DNA from: a virus
Virus record (IMG/VR): IMGVR_UViG_3300025669_000181
Coordinates: 1 to 24,899 of that record
Length of the DNA: 24,899 bases
Reading direction: 5' to 3' (one strand)
Part shown: one piece after another, positions 1 to 7,429 of the stretch
How positions within the stretch are numbered: the stretch's first letter is position 1
Layout: each line of letters begins with the position of its first letter
Position numbers and translations under genes: made by a program
Notes under the pieces: generated by a model
Database searches by the model: none
Told to the model about the DNA's origin: nothing
Seen by the model: the letters and a program-made list of their open reading frames with translations, nothing else

Positions 1-1
1 A

Positions 2-931
2 ACCCTTCGGATAGTTGACGACATTGTCAAGGATGCTGAACAGGCAATGAGCGAAGTAGCACTAGAAAAGATTTGGCGATGGTTTTCAGGTACATTTTCC
101 AGTCGCAACAGTGCAGAAGCTGGGGAGGTAAAAGAAATATTTTGTGCTACTTTGTGGGGTGAACGCGATCCACAGGCTATATTGGAAGAAACCGAGGGGG
201 AGGAGTGGTATATTCTTTCCATGCCTATCTATAACGCTGAAACTGATAAAATGCTATGCGATGAATTGATGGGGCGCGAAGCTTTTGAGAAGCTTAAAAA
301 AAGAATGTTGGTAGATTCACAAACCAGAATGATTTTTTACGCTAATTATATGTGCGAGGCAATTAGCGACAACGAAAATAAAGCATTTCCGATGTCCTCG
401 CTAAAGACTTATAAAAATATCCCTACTGAAATAATTGACGGCAAAACAGTAATGCAAGGTTGGACATTTGCGGTCATCGATACAGCCGATGAGGGTGCGG
501 ATTATTTTGCTATGCCATTGTTACAAGTGGTTGAACCTTATATTTATTTGTTTGACGCAATATTTGATCAGGAAAATTTAACTATTCAAGAAAGCCAAAT
601 ATTGAGCAAAACAAAAGAGCAATCAATTAGAAAGATAGTATGTGAAACAAACTCAGCCGGGGCTTATTTTAAACGGCGCATAACGAAACTTTTGCCTGGT
701 ATCGAGATATACGGACAATGGTCTAAGGGCAATAAAATGGCGCGTATATTAAGCATGGCAGGGATTATTAAATATTTTTTTCGTTTCCCTGAGAACCCAA
801 ACCCTACAACTGAAAAATTTATGAACCAAGTTTATAGGTTATTGAAGACTTCAAAAAAGGAAGATGATGCTCCTGATTCTTTGGCAGGTGGTGCAGCGCA
901 TTTGGAGGCGCATTTTGGAATGTTTAAGTAA
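2..931 (+). CDS. terL: Terminase large subunit, 3' part (5' end outside window)
   Basis: This is the C-terminal part of the DNA-packaging motor, which cuts concatemeric phage DNA and pumps it through the portal. The reading frame is open from base 2, so the Met codon at 47 is internal. The first residues contain IVDDIVKDAEQA, which fits the Walker B/DExx region of TerL followed by the typical 'DD.vkd..eA.s' segment. A short stretch further on (SSR...LWGERDP) fits the family pattern around the coupling motif. The RNase H-like nuclease domain is visible: VIDTADEGADY near 473-505 gives the first acidic site, KIVCETNSAG near 632-661 the second, and DDAPDSLAGG near 863-892 the third. About 310 residues are present; the ATPase Walker A is off the left edge. 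The identification is strong; the packaging type (cos or pac) cannot be read from this. Confidence 0.93.
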   Translation, partial: TLRIVDDIVKDAEQAMSEVALEKIWRWFSGTFSSRNSAEAGEVKEIFCATLWGERDPQAILEETEGEEWYILSMPIYNAETDKMLCDELMGREAFEKLKKRMLVDSQTRMIFYANYMCEAISDNENKAFPMSSLKTYKNIPTEIIDGKTVMQGWTFAVIDTADEGADYFAMPLLQVVEPYIYLFDAIFDQENLTIQESQILSKTKEQSIRKIVCETNSAGAYFKRRITKLLPGIEIYGQWSKGNKMARILSMAGIIKYFFRFPENPNPTTEKFMNQVYRLLKTSKKEDDAPDSLAGGAAHLEAHFGMFK

Positions 932-962
932 TGTTGTCTCAATCCGGTAAAATTACATTCTT

Positions 963-997
963 TTTGTTGTGTTTGTTGTTTGTTTAGTTTATCTTTG
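963..997 (+). promoter_or_regulatory. Bacteroidota-type promoter P1 upstream of portal
   Basis: TATCTTTG at 990-997 is a full match to the -7 consensus TAnnTTTG of the Bacteroidota primary sigma factor. A TTG at 967-969 lies 20 nt upstream and a TTTG at 963-966 lies 23 nt upstream, both acceptable for the -33 element. The region is rich in TTG, so the exact -33 box is ambiguous. Transcription would start about 1003-1006 and run through the portal gene. Confidence 0.55.
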
Positions 998-1093
998 AGA
1001 TGAATTAAAACTAAAAATTTAGAATAGTAGTTATAAAAGGTATGTCATGTGAACTAATATTAAACGTAAAAAAATCATACATCTGTAAAAATA

Positions 1094-1124
1094 TTTGACA
1101 TTTACAGAAATTGTTTTATCTTTG
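1094..1124 (+). promoter_or_regulatory. Bacteroidota-type promoter P2 just upstream of portal
   Basis: TTTG at 1094-1097 is followed after 19 nt by TATCTTTG at 1117-1124, matching the Bacteroidota -33/-7 consensus (TTTG, TAnnTTTG) with normal spacing. The predicted start near 1130 leaves a leader of only about 15-20 nt before the portal ATG at 1148. This is the best candidate for the main late promoter of the structural operon. Confidence 0.65.
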
Positions 1125-1147
1125 TGTAAAATAATTGTACATTTTTA

Positions 1148-2506
1148 ATGTCAAATATCTTTTCATCGTTAATAAATGACTGGAGAATAGGACGTGAAAA
1201 CCGTTTGCATTCTCAATTCAATTCTAGTCAATCTTTACTCAAAAATTACGATTACAACATTGGCAAACCCCGTTGGATTTCATTATCAAAACCACAGGAT
1301 TTTGAAGATGCCGTAAGGTTTAACCCGATTGTAAAAGGTGCAATCAACTTATTAGCAACAGCATCAAGTAACGGAAAGAAAATTGCAGTTGATATAAACT
1401 CAGGCGAAATAATTCCCTGGACAGAAAATAACCCCGCAATAAAACAAGCTTACAAATTACTTGTACAACGTCCAAACCCCTTACAATCAGCCAAGGAATT
1501 TGCATTCCAAGGTACATTCTATTTAAAAACATTTGGTAATCGTTATGTTTATGCAAACATGCCAATCGGGTTTAACTCTAAAATCGATTTATTGAATATC
1601 AATACACTGGTAAATTTACCTAGTCAATTTGTTAATGTTGAACAAACAGGAAAAATATTTGACCAGACAGAAATATCAGGGATAATCAGCAGGTACGCTT
1701 TAAATAATTTTGATCCGATCAAATATTTTTCACCGGAAGAAATACTTCATTTTAATGAGGTAAACATTTCCAGTGAAATGGCTACTGTAATGGGTATTTC
1801 GAAATTAGAAGTTTTAAAATATCCAATCACAAACACACAAAAAGCATTCGAAGCGATGAATACAATTTTGTCGCACCGTGGAGCAGCGGGGGGAATTATT
1901 TCAGTTAAAAAAATGGGTGGCGATGGCGGAACAGTGTCATTAAGTCCTGATGAGAAAAAGAATATTGATAGTGTATTTAAGCGTGATTATGGATTATTGA
2001 GCGGACAAAACCCTTTTTTATTGTCTCCGGTACCGTTAGATTATTTCAAAACTACAATGAATTCGGAAGAAATTGGAATTTATAAAGAGTTTTCAAATAA
2101 TGCAATGTTGATTTCTAATGAATTTGGAATACCCCCGGAACTAATTAAGACATACATCGCCGGGGCAACTTATGAAAATCAAATCCAATCAGTAAGAAGA
2201 TTTTACCAGGACACTGTTATCCCGATGGTCGAAGACGAAGATTCTTACTGGAGTTACAGGTTAAACACTTTTGATTATGGTTTTGAGATTAAAACCACAT
2301 GGGATCACGTCCCTGCTATGCAGGATGCTTTCAAAGAAAAGGCCATTGCATTGAATTTAAAAGGACGGACTGCAAAAGATGCTTACGAAAACGATATAAT
2401 TACACAAAACCAATATTTAGAATTAATAGATTTGCCTATAATTAGCGACGGGGATAAATTAAAAAGCGAAAGAAATGGAAAGGAAACCAACGAAGAAGGA
2501 AATTAA
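1148..2506 (+). CDS. Phage portal protein (HK97 gp3-like)
   Basis: This protein forms the dodecameric ring at one head vertex, the channel for DNA entry and exit and the docking site for terminase and connector. It is 452 aa, within the usual 380-500 range for HK97-type portals. Family features visible are RPNPLQSAKEF followed by a helix and GNRYVYA at about residues 108-135 (the conserved 'PNp.qs..eF......l..GNay'), and LISNEFGIPPELI with a downstream YENQ near residues 322-345, which matches the conserved C-terminal wing/stem segment. The start ATG at 1148 is 24 nt after promoter box P2 and has no obvious Shine-Dalgarno, as is usual in Bacteroidota. It lies directly downstream of terminase, the normal order. 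Confidence 0.93.
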   Translation: MSNIFSSLINDWRIGRENRLHSQFNSSQSLLKNYDYNIGKPRWISLSKPQDFEDAVRFNPIVKGAINLLATASSNGKKIAVDINSGEIIPWTENNPAIKQAYKLLVQRPNPLQSAKEFAFQGTFYLKTFGNRYVYANMPIGFNSKIDLLNINTLVNLPSQFVNVEQTGKIFDQTEISGIISRYALNNFDPIKYFSPEEILHFNEVNISSEMATVMGISKLEVLKYPITNTQKAFEAMNTILSHRGAAGGIISVKKMGGDGGTVSLSPDEKKNIDSVFKRDYGLLSGQNPFLLSPVPLDYFKTTMNSEEIGIYKEFSNNAMLISNEFGIPPELIKTYIAGATYENQIQSVRRFYQDTVIPMVEDEDSYWSYRLNTFDYGFEIKTTWDHVPAMQDAFKEKAIALNLKGRTAKDAYENDIITQNQYLELIDLPIISDGDKLKSERNGKETNEEGN

Positions 2507-2564
2507 GAGGCTAAGTAAATTGAAACAAAAGCAATTCGACAATAGGGAACTGATTAAAAAGTAA
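2475..2564 (+). CDS. Possible 29-aa basic mini-protein between portal and protease
   Basis: A short frame starts with ATG at 2475 inside the 3' end of the portal gene (32-nt overlap) and stops at 2564, four bases before the protease ATG at 2569. The predicted product begins MERKPTKKEIKRL and is very rich in Lys/Arg, with the look of a single amphipathic basic helix. It exactly fills an otherwise empty gap in a packed operon, which favours a real gene or a translational-coupling leader. It is too short to judge by composition, and no family is recognised. Confidence 0.4.
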   Translation: MERKPTKKEIKRLSKLKQKQFDNRELIKK

Positions 2565-2568
2565 AGTT

Positions 2569-3516
2569 ATGGAAACATACAGCGGCGAAAAGTTTGAAAC
2601 TAAAAAGGAATTATTTGAATTTTTATTTAAAAATAAGGATAGTTTGATTGCACAAAAAAAAGCAAATTTAAAGATTGCTGATTGTATTTCATTCGCGCCA
2701 ACTATTTCAATGTTGAAAAAAGATACTGAAAAAGCAAACGAACCTATTGATGTTTCATTTTTGGATGAATTAAAAGTCATTGTTATCATCAACACCACGA
2801 ATTTAATGGATTCTCATTTTGATGTTCATATCCGTGGACTTTGGAATAAAAGTTTAAAAGAGAATAAAATGCTTATGCACCTTCAGGAGCATAAGATGGA
2901 ATTTTCTCATATTATTTCAGAGGGTAAAAATTTAAAAGCTTACGTAAAAGATTATACATGGAATGAATTGGGATTTGATTTTGAAGGCAAAACTCAAGCA
3001 TTAGTTTTTGAATCTATAATTGAGAAAAAGCGCAATAAAAAGATGTTCGAACAATATGCCAATGGTTGGGTAAAAAATCATTCCGTTGGTATGCGATATG
3101 TAAAATATGATATGGCAATAAACGATGAAGATTACCCAAATGAATTTATTGCATGGGAAAAATATTATCCAGAGATTGCCAATAAAAAAGCAGTTGATGA
3201 CAAAGGTTACTTCTGGTATGTCCTGGAAGCTAAAGCGATTGAAGGGAGTGCCGTCCCTTTAGGTAGCAATTTTGTTACACCAACTTTAGAAAATAATAAA
3301 AGTGAGCCGCCAAAACAAGGCACTCATGCCAAAATAGTTGAGCCGCCAAAACAAGGCACTCATGCCAAAATAGTTGAGCCGTTAAAACAAGGCACTCATG
3401 CCAAAATAGTTGAGCCGTTAAAACAAGGCACTCATGCCAAAATAGTTGAGCCGTTAAAACAAGGCACTCAAAAAGAGATGTGGAAATTTTTAATTAAGAA
3501 CATTAAATTATCATAA
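2569..3516 (+). CDS. Prohead maturation protease (HK97-type) with tandem-repeat C-terminus
   Basis: This is a likely serine protease of the HK97/herpesvirus assemblin fold that trims the capsid protein's scaffold-like N-terminus after prohead assembly. Residues that fit the family are His108 in LQEHKMEF, Ser172 in NHSVGM (the conserved 'SvG' block), and EGSAVPLGSN at 225-234, equivalent to the 'E.S.V..pa' strand near the end of the catalytic domain. DSHFDVHIRGLW near residue 82 matches the early 'D...D.i.pG.f' segment. The catalytic part ends around residue 240. Residues 246-300 are five near-identical copies of a 12-residue unit, EP(P/L)KQGTHAKIV, followed by a short basic tail. The gene sits between portal and capsid, the expected place. 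The assignment rests on motif pattern and position. Confidence 0.83.
   Translation: METYSGEKFETKKELFEFLFKNKDSLIAQKKANLKIADCISFAPTISMLKKDTEKANEPIDVSFLDELKVIVIINTTNLMDSHFDVHIRGLWNKSLKENKMLMHLQEHKMEFSHIISEGKNLKAYVKDYTWNELGFDFEGKTQALVFESIIEKKRNKKMFEQYANGWVKNHSVGMRYVKYDMAINDEDYPNEFIAWEKYYPEIANKKAVDDKGYFWYVLEAKAIEGSAVPLGSNFVTPTLENNKSEPPKQGTHAKIVEPPKQGTHAKIVEPLKQGTHAKIVEPLKQGTHAKIVEPLKQGTQKEMWKFLIKNIKLS
3304..3470 (+). repeat. 36-bp tandem repeat, 4 full copies plus a partial fifth, inside the protease gene
   Basis: Units start at 3304, 3340, 3376, 3412 and 3448, the last keeping only its first 23 bases. Units 1 and 2 are identical to each other and carry CCA at the third codon. Units 3 and 4 are identical and carry TTA; unit 5 also has TTA. 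Everything else is invariant, including silent positions. Only the protease frame is open through the array; the other two + frames hit stops in every unit. Each unit contains a small GGCA-CTCA-TGCC hairpin. Confidence 0.95.
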
Positions 3517-3518
3517 AA

Positions 3519-4883
3519 ATGGAAGAGAAAGAGCAAAAGGAATTGCTGGAAAAAGTAAATTCCGAAGCAATAAACGCGGTAACAAAATTCAAAGACGAGT
3601 TTAAGGACATCGCGATAAAAGCAGCCGAAGGTAAAATGACTAAGGGTGAAGTTGATGTTGAACTGGATAAATTGGAGAAAAATGCTAAGGATTTTACTAA
3701 TTTACAACTTAAAGAATTGAGTGATGAATTGGGGAAAGTGAAAAAGTCAATGCAGGATCAAGGTTCTAAATTAAAAGCATTAAGCGAAAACCCGAAATCT
3801 AAAGTTAATGAAAAATTTGGATTTGGAACTATTTTTCGTAAATCACTTGAACGTGATGGATTAATTGACGAAGTTGTTATTGATCAAATTACCGGGAAAA
3901 AAACCACAATAATTAAAGGGTGGGAGCGTAACGATATTAAGATTCAAACAAAGACTGCTATTGATATGACAACTGCTTTAACTCAGTTGCCGGGGTCTAC
4001 GCCAGGGACATCAATTGGAGCTTTGACCGATTATGCGATGCAGGAGGTGCAGATTAACATAAATAAAGACCAGCATGTAAACGTAATTTTCCCTACAGAT
4101 CCAATTAGTGGTGAGTATATGGGAGTTATGGTTGATTATTCCTATGTTGATGGTGCAGATGTTACAGTTGAGGGTGCTGCTCCAGGTCAATCATCTTTAA
4201 AATTAAAGTCTATCGAGTATAAAGTACTTGATTATTCTGCTTTAATTCGTGTTCATAAAAATATGCTTAAAGACGTTCCAAGGCTTGAAAGTAAATTGAA
4301 TCGAATTGTACCGGATTCAATTTTAGGTGCTCTGGATGATGCTGTATTTTCAACAACAGGGGACAATTCAGCAACAGCATGGGGTTTATATTATGCAGGT
4401 AATTACGTTGCATTTTCTTATGATGCTTCTCTAGGTGATAAAGTTGCAAATGCCACTATTATCAATTTGATTGGTAAAATGGTTTTACAGGCAGAATTGT
4501 TAAATCAGGATGTCAATAGTGTTGTTTTAAACCCTGCTCTTTTAAACGGGTTGCGGCATGAAAAAGACGCATTAGGAAATTCACTTAGTGATCGTAATAT
4601 AGTGTTTAATTCAATGGGGCAAGTAGTTTCGATTTGGGGGTTGAATGTCAAATTGACAAAAAAACAAAATGTCAATTATGCAACTGTATTATGGGATCAA
4701 GCTGCTGAAATTGGTATTTTAGAAGATATACAATTTGAAATCGGTACTGATGCAGATGATTTTTCAAAACGATTTCGAACTATACTTTATGTGATGAGAG
4801 CTGCATTTGGAGTTTCAAAACCGGGTGCTATTATATTTTCTGATGATGTTGCTACAGATTTAGATTCAATAACTGCTGTATAA
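3519..4883 (+). CDS. Major capsid protein, HK97 fold, with N-terminal delta-like domain
   Basis: This is the shell protein of the head. It has 454 residues. The first 100 or so are charged, Lys/Glu-rich and helical (for example LLEKVNSEAINAV), resembling the delta/scaffold domain that the prohead protease removes in HK97. After a low-complexity linker (SENPKSKVNEKFGFG) the mature fold begins; the stretch ending VPRLESKLNRIVPD and the following helices fit the spine and A-domain of HK97 coat proteins, and the C-terminus (DADDFSKRFRTILYVMRAAFGVSKPGAI) is the classic closing strand, where coat proteins read 'f....v.~r~~~r~~~~v..p.A'. It follows the protease with two bases between. Its stop overlaps the next start as TAATG. 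Confidence 0.92.
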   Translation: MEEKEQKELLEKVNSEAINAVTKFKDEFKDIAIKAAEGKMTKGEVDVELDKLEKNAKDFTNLQLKELSDELGKVKKSMQDQGSKLKALSENPKSKVNEKFGFGTIFRKSLERDGLIDEVVIDQITGKKTTIIKGWERNDIKIQTKTAIDMTTALTQLPGSTPGTSIGALTDYAMQEVQININKDQHVNVIFPTDPISGEYMGVMVDYSYVDGADVTVEGAAPGQSSLKLKSIEYKVLDYSALIRVHKNMLKDVPRLESKLNRIVPDSILGALDDAVFSTTGDNSATAWGLYYAGNYVAFSYDASLGDKVANATIINLIGKMVLQAELLNQDVNSVVLNPALLNGLRHEKDALGNSLSDRNIVFNSMGQVVSIWGLNVKLTKKQNVNYATVLWDQAAEIGILEDIQFEIGTDADDFSKRFRTILYVMRAAFGVSKPGAIIFSDDVATDLDSITAV

Positions 4884-6589
4884 TGAAAAGGTTAATTATA
4901 TTAATGATCATACTAATTACCGCAGCGGTAATTAGTATGGCAGCGGATCGAGATAATTTAATCATAAAATATGGGATGACTGAATTATCAAGAGATGTTT
5001 CATTAAATGCCAGTGATACTACGAATACAAGTGAAACAACAACTTTTACGATTATAAATCGGCAGAGGTATGCTCAAAATCAAACATTCACAGTTGGGTT
5101 GGAAGATATAAGTGGCACGCCGTCGGTAGTGATTACTGCCTACGGTAAAGTCACATCCGCTGGTTCATGGGTAGCAATTGGTAGCGCGATTACTTGGACA
5201 AGTGACTCGGATGATGGGGACATTACATCAACCACACCAATAAATTATAATTATTTAAAAGTTGAATTTGTCGCGAGCGGGGCAACACAACAGACGTTAA
5301 TTGATGAATTTGAGGTTAAAACGTCGAATGCTTTCGATATTCCTGCTAATAGTGGAACGTTAACAGTTTCGCGGGCAACATCGGGAACGGTGACTATCAC
5401 TAGTGCTGATGACGATGCCAACGCGGCTTTGACTTTGGTGGCTGGTGGCACGGGGGCGTTAACCCTTGGAGATAGTGGAAGTACAACCGCAGTTACTTCT
5501 AGTGATTGGGGGATAAGTGCGACTGGCGTACAGACAGGAATGGGAACTATATCTTCTGGAAAAGTATCAAGTTCAGCGGGTGTTGACTTGGGGACTTCTC
5601 AGGCTTTGACAGGTACAACCGCGTTAACAATTGGCGCGGGAACTGAAACGGTTGCAGTGAATTCCAGTGATTGGGATATTGACGCAACAGGCAACATGTC
5701 AGGAATAGGAACGATTGGAATGAATGACAGGTTAACTGTTACACACGCAACATCAACAGATGTCTCTGCATTGCCGGTTTATCTTTCAGAAACATTAAGT
5801 GCTGATTTTGGTGACGCTTCTGCACCGGCTTATGGGATGACTGTTTATTCTAAAATTGAAGGTGCAAACTTAGCCGCAACCGATGCTTATGAATCTGCCC
5901 TGACCGGGTTATATGGGATTACCGGAACTAATGCGAGTGTATATCCAAAGGCTGGGGTTTTGGCGTGGATTGCAGATAATACAACAACTGCCGATGGTGC
6001 TTTTGTTGCCTTAATTGATGGTGATACCCAGGTTACACAAGCCGGAGCAGCTTATGCAGTCAGGAATCTCAACTCAACCCCTACGAGTGGATTTGGTTAC
6101 GGTTTAGATTTATATAGTGCTGCAATTGGTATTTATGATGCAGTTGAATATAGGACTGCTGATGTGAGGTTTGTTAACGGTGAAACATTTGACAATTCAC
6201 TTGATAAAAATATTATATCAAATGGTAATTTTATCATTCAAACACCTTCGCCAAATGCGATAAATTCAACGGATGCAATAACGGCGGCTCAAATGTTGGG
6301 CGGTGTTATTACTTCGACATCAGGCGCAGCGACTGCATTGACCACTCCTACAGCTACGGCAATAATGGCACTTATCCCAAACGGGGGACGCGGAACTACT
6401 TTTGATTTAATAATTGATAATAGTGCAGGTTCAAGTACGATTACACTGACATTGGACGGTAGTATTTCAGTAAATACTCCAGCTATAACAGGGGGGGACG
6501 CTTTGACAGTATCGACTGCCAACACAGTTGGCTTGTTTAGATTTTATTTTGTCAGTGGAACGGCTGCAAAAGTATTTAGGATTTATTAA
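4883..6589 (+). CDS. Beta-rich virion protein with signal peptide, probable head decoration or fibre protein
   Basis: The 568-aa product starts with a clear Sec-type signal sequence: MKR, a hydrophobic run over about residues 4-18, then an Ala-rich likely cleavage site (SMA-A near residues 18-21). The rest is Ser/Thr/Gly-rich and predicted to be mostly beta strand. Residues 22-150 look like one beta-sandwich. A repeated module with SSDWGISATG near residue 206 and SSDWDIDATG near 261 follows, each ending in a GTI strand. A domain with alternating G-Y and A-V blocks comes next. The C-terminal 100 residues (ATALTTPTATAIMALIPNGG...) resemble a domain that I know from many uncultured-phage capsid-associated proteins. 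Position right after the capsid gene favours a head decoration or head-fibre role. The signal peptide is unexpected for such a protein. Function is inferred. Confidence 0.5.
   Translation: MKRLIILMIILITAAVISMAADRDNLIIKYGMTELSRDVSLNASDTTNTSETTTFTIINRQRYAQNQTFTVGLEDISGTPSVVITAYGKVTSAGSWVAIGSAITWTSDSDDGDITSTTPINYNYLKVEFVASGATQQTLIDEFEVKTSNAFDIPANSGTLTVSRATSGTVTITSADDDANAALTLVAGGTGALTLGDSGSTTAVTSSDWGISATGVQTGMGTISSGKVSSSAGVDLGTSQALTGTTALTIGAGTETVAVNSSDWDIDATGNMSGIGTIGMNDRLTVTHATSTDVSALPVYLSETLSADFGDASAPAYGMTVYSKIEGANLAATDAYESALTGLYGITGTNASVYPKAGVLAWIADNTTTADGAFVALIDGDTQVTQAGAAYAVRNLNSTPTSGFGYGLDLYSAAIGIYDAVEYRTADVRFVNGETFDNSLDKNIISNGNFIIQTPSPNAINSTDAITAAQMLGGVITSTSGAATALTTPTATAIMALIPNGGRGTTFDLIIDNSAGSSTITLTLDGSISVNTPAITGGDALTVSTANTVGLFRFYFVSGTAAKVFRIY
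4909..4939 (+). repeat. Perfect 15-bp inverted repeat within signal-peptide codons after the capsid gene
   Basis: The left arm catactaattaccgc (4909-4923), a single central base, and the right arm gcggtaattagtatg (4925-4939) are exact reverse complements. As RNA it would form a 14-bp stem with a three-base loop, 26 nt after the capsid stop codon and starting at codon 9 of the next gene. No T-run follows, so it is not a standard intrinsic terminator. It may instead block 3' exonuclease, slow ribosomes, or bind a dimeric protein. Confidence 0.75.
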
Positions 6590-6590
6590 C

Positions 6591-6857
6591 ATGGAAAAAA
6601 TATCAAGTTTAAAAGCGAAAGTAAAAGGCAACGGGTCGATCGTAAAAGGTAAACTTGCAGAAGTTTTCATAAAAATCGGAATTGCTGAAAAGATTGAAGA
6701 CACGCCCGATGCTTGGAAAGAGAAACCTATTAACGCAAAACAAACAGCTGAATTAATTACAGAATGTGAAACTGTTAAGGATTTGAAAGAATACGAAACT
6801 GACACAAGACAGGTAGTTAAAGCAGCTTTCAATAAAAGGTTAAAAGAATTGAAATGA
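6591..6857 (+). CDS. Small phage protein of unknown function (88 aa)
   Basis: I chose ATG 6591, directly after the stop of the preceding gene (6589), giving MEKISSLKAKVKGNGS; an earlier in-frame ATG at 6528 would lie deep in the upstream gene. The product is small, Lys/Glu-rich and helical. Its C-terminal half (AELITECETVKDLKEYE...RQVVKAAFNKRLKEL) has the pattern of a short helical hairpin domain common at the ends of small head-region proteins in Bacteroidota phages: a Leu/Ile helix, 'E.R..V..A...R..eL'. It overlaps the next gene as ATGA. Its place between capsid/decoration and connector suggests a head completion role, but I do not know one. Confidence 0.65.
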   Translation: MEKISSLKAKVKGNGSIVKGKLAEVFIKIGIAEKIEDTPDAWKEKPINAKQTAELITECETVKDLKEYETDTRQVVKAAFNKRLKELK

Positions 6858-7429
6858 GTATAATTAGTACATCTTATTTTATAGGACCAATAGCGTTACC
6901 ACCGAATAAGTACGATCTATTGTCTGGTTATATTACCAGATATGAAAATCAAATACTTTATAAACTGTTTGGCTATACATTGGGAAATTTGGTAATTGAT
7001 TACAATATTTCAACTTCTCCACAAAGGATAAAAGACATTGTGGAAGGTAAAGAATACTTAGTTACTGATTTAACAGGTGTTTATATGCCAACATCGGGCG
7101 ACGTTACTATAAAATGGAATGGATTAGTTAATACAGAATTAAAATCTTTAATCGCTTATTGGGTTTTTTATTGGTATTGCCGCGAAAATGAAACCAACAT
7201 AACACCGTCCGGCGGGATTATTCCCAAAGTCGAAGATGCTATTAATGTTGGTTTTAATGGAAAAGCTATATTCTCATGGAGGGAATTATTACAATTATAT
7301 GGATATATCGGGCAACCGAAAATTCAACCTAGTTGTTTTAATTTCATGCAGGAAAATATTGAGACGTATCCAGAATGGACATTTGAGAATATAGGGAGAC
7401 CGGGCGAAGTTAATATTTTTGGAATATGA
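6854..7429 (+). CDS. Probable head-tail connector protein
   Basis: This 191-aa protein most likely stacks under the portal ring as the first neck component. The N-terminal pattern YITRYENQILYKLFGYTL (helix with Tyr/Glu, then 'i...lfG..L') resembles connector-family proteins of Bacteroidota phages. The middle has SLIAYWVFYWYCREN, a hydrophobic helix with many aromatics, and the C-terminus is Pro/Gly-rich. It lies after the capsid block and before the tail terminator candidate, where gp6-like connectors sit. It overlaps both neighbours as ATGA, so translation is likely coupled. The assignment is from position and general pattern, not from a catalytic or binding motif. Confidence 0.6.
   Translation: MSIISTSYFIGPIALPPNKYDLLSGYITRYENQILYKLFGYTLGNLVIDYNISTSPQRIKDIVEGKEYLVTDLTGVYMPTSGDVTIKWNGLVNTELKSLIAYWVFYWYCRENETNITPSGGIIPKVEDAINVGFNGKAIFSWRELLQLYGYIGQPKIQPSCFNFMQENIETYPEWTFENIGRPGEVNIFGI

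Larger units (their letters stand above)
932..1147 (+). promoter_or_regulatory. Non-coding 216-nt region between terminase and portal
   Basis: This is the largest gap without a convincing gene. It is very AT-rich and holds two good Bacteroidota-type promoters, listed separately. I see no tRNA and no strong terminator hairpin after the terminase gene. A tiny hydrophobic frame (18 codons from 931) overlaps the terminase stop but has no independent support. Confidence 0.6.

Noticed and set aside
931-987. 18-codon hydrophobic frame overlapping the terminase stop
   Set aside because: It is too short, overlaps the promoter region, and has no support other than a TAATG overlap.
3304-3470. Repeat array resembling a CRISPR
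   Set aside because: The 36-bp units are contiguous without spacers and remain in a single open frame of the protease gene, so this is a coding tandem repeat.
6528-6590. Earlier start for the 88-aa protein
   Set aside because: It would overlap the preceding gene by more than 60 bases and adds a hydrophobic stretch that reflects the other gene's codons; ATG 6591 directly follows the upstream stop.
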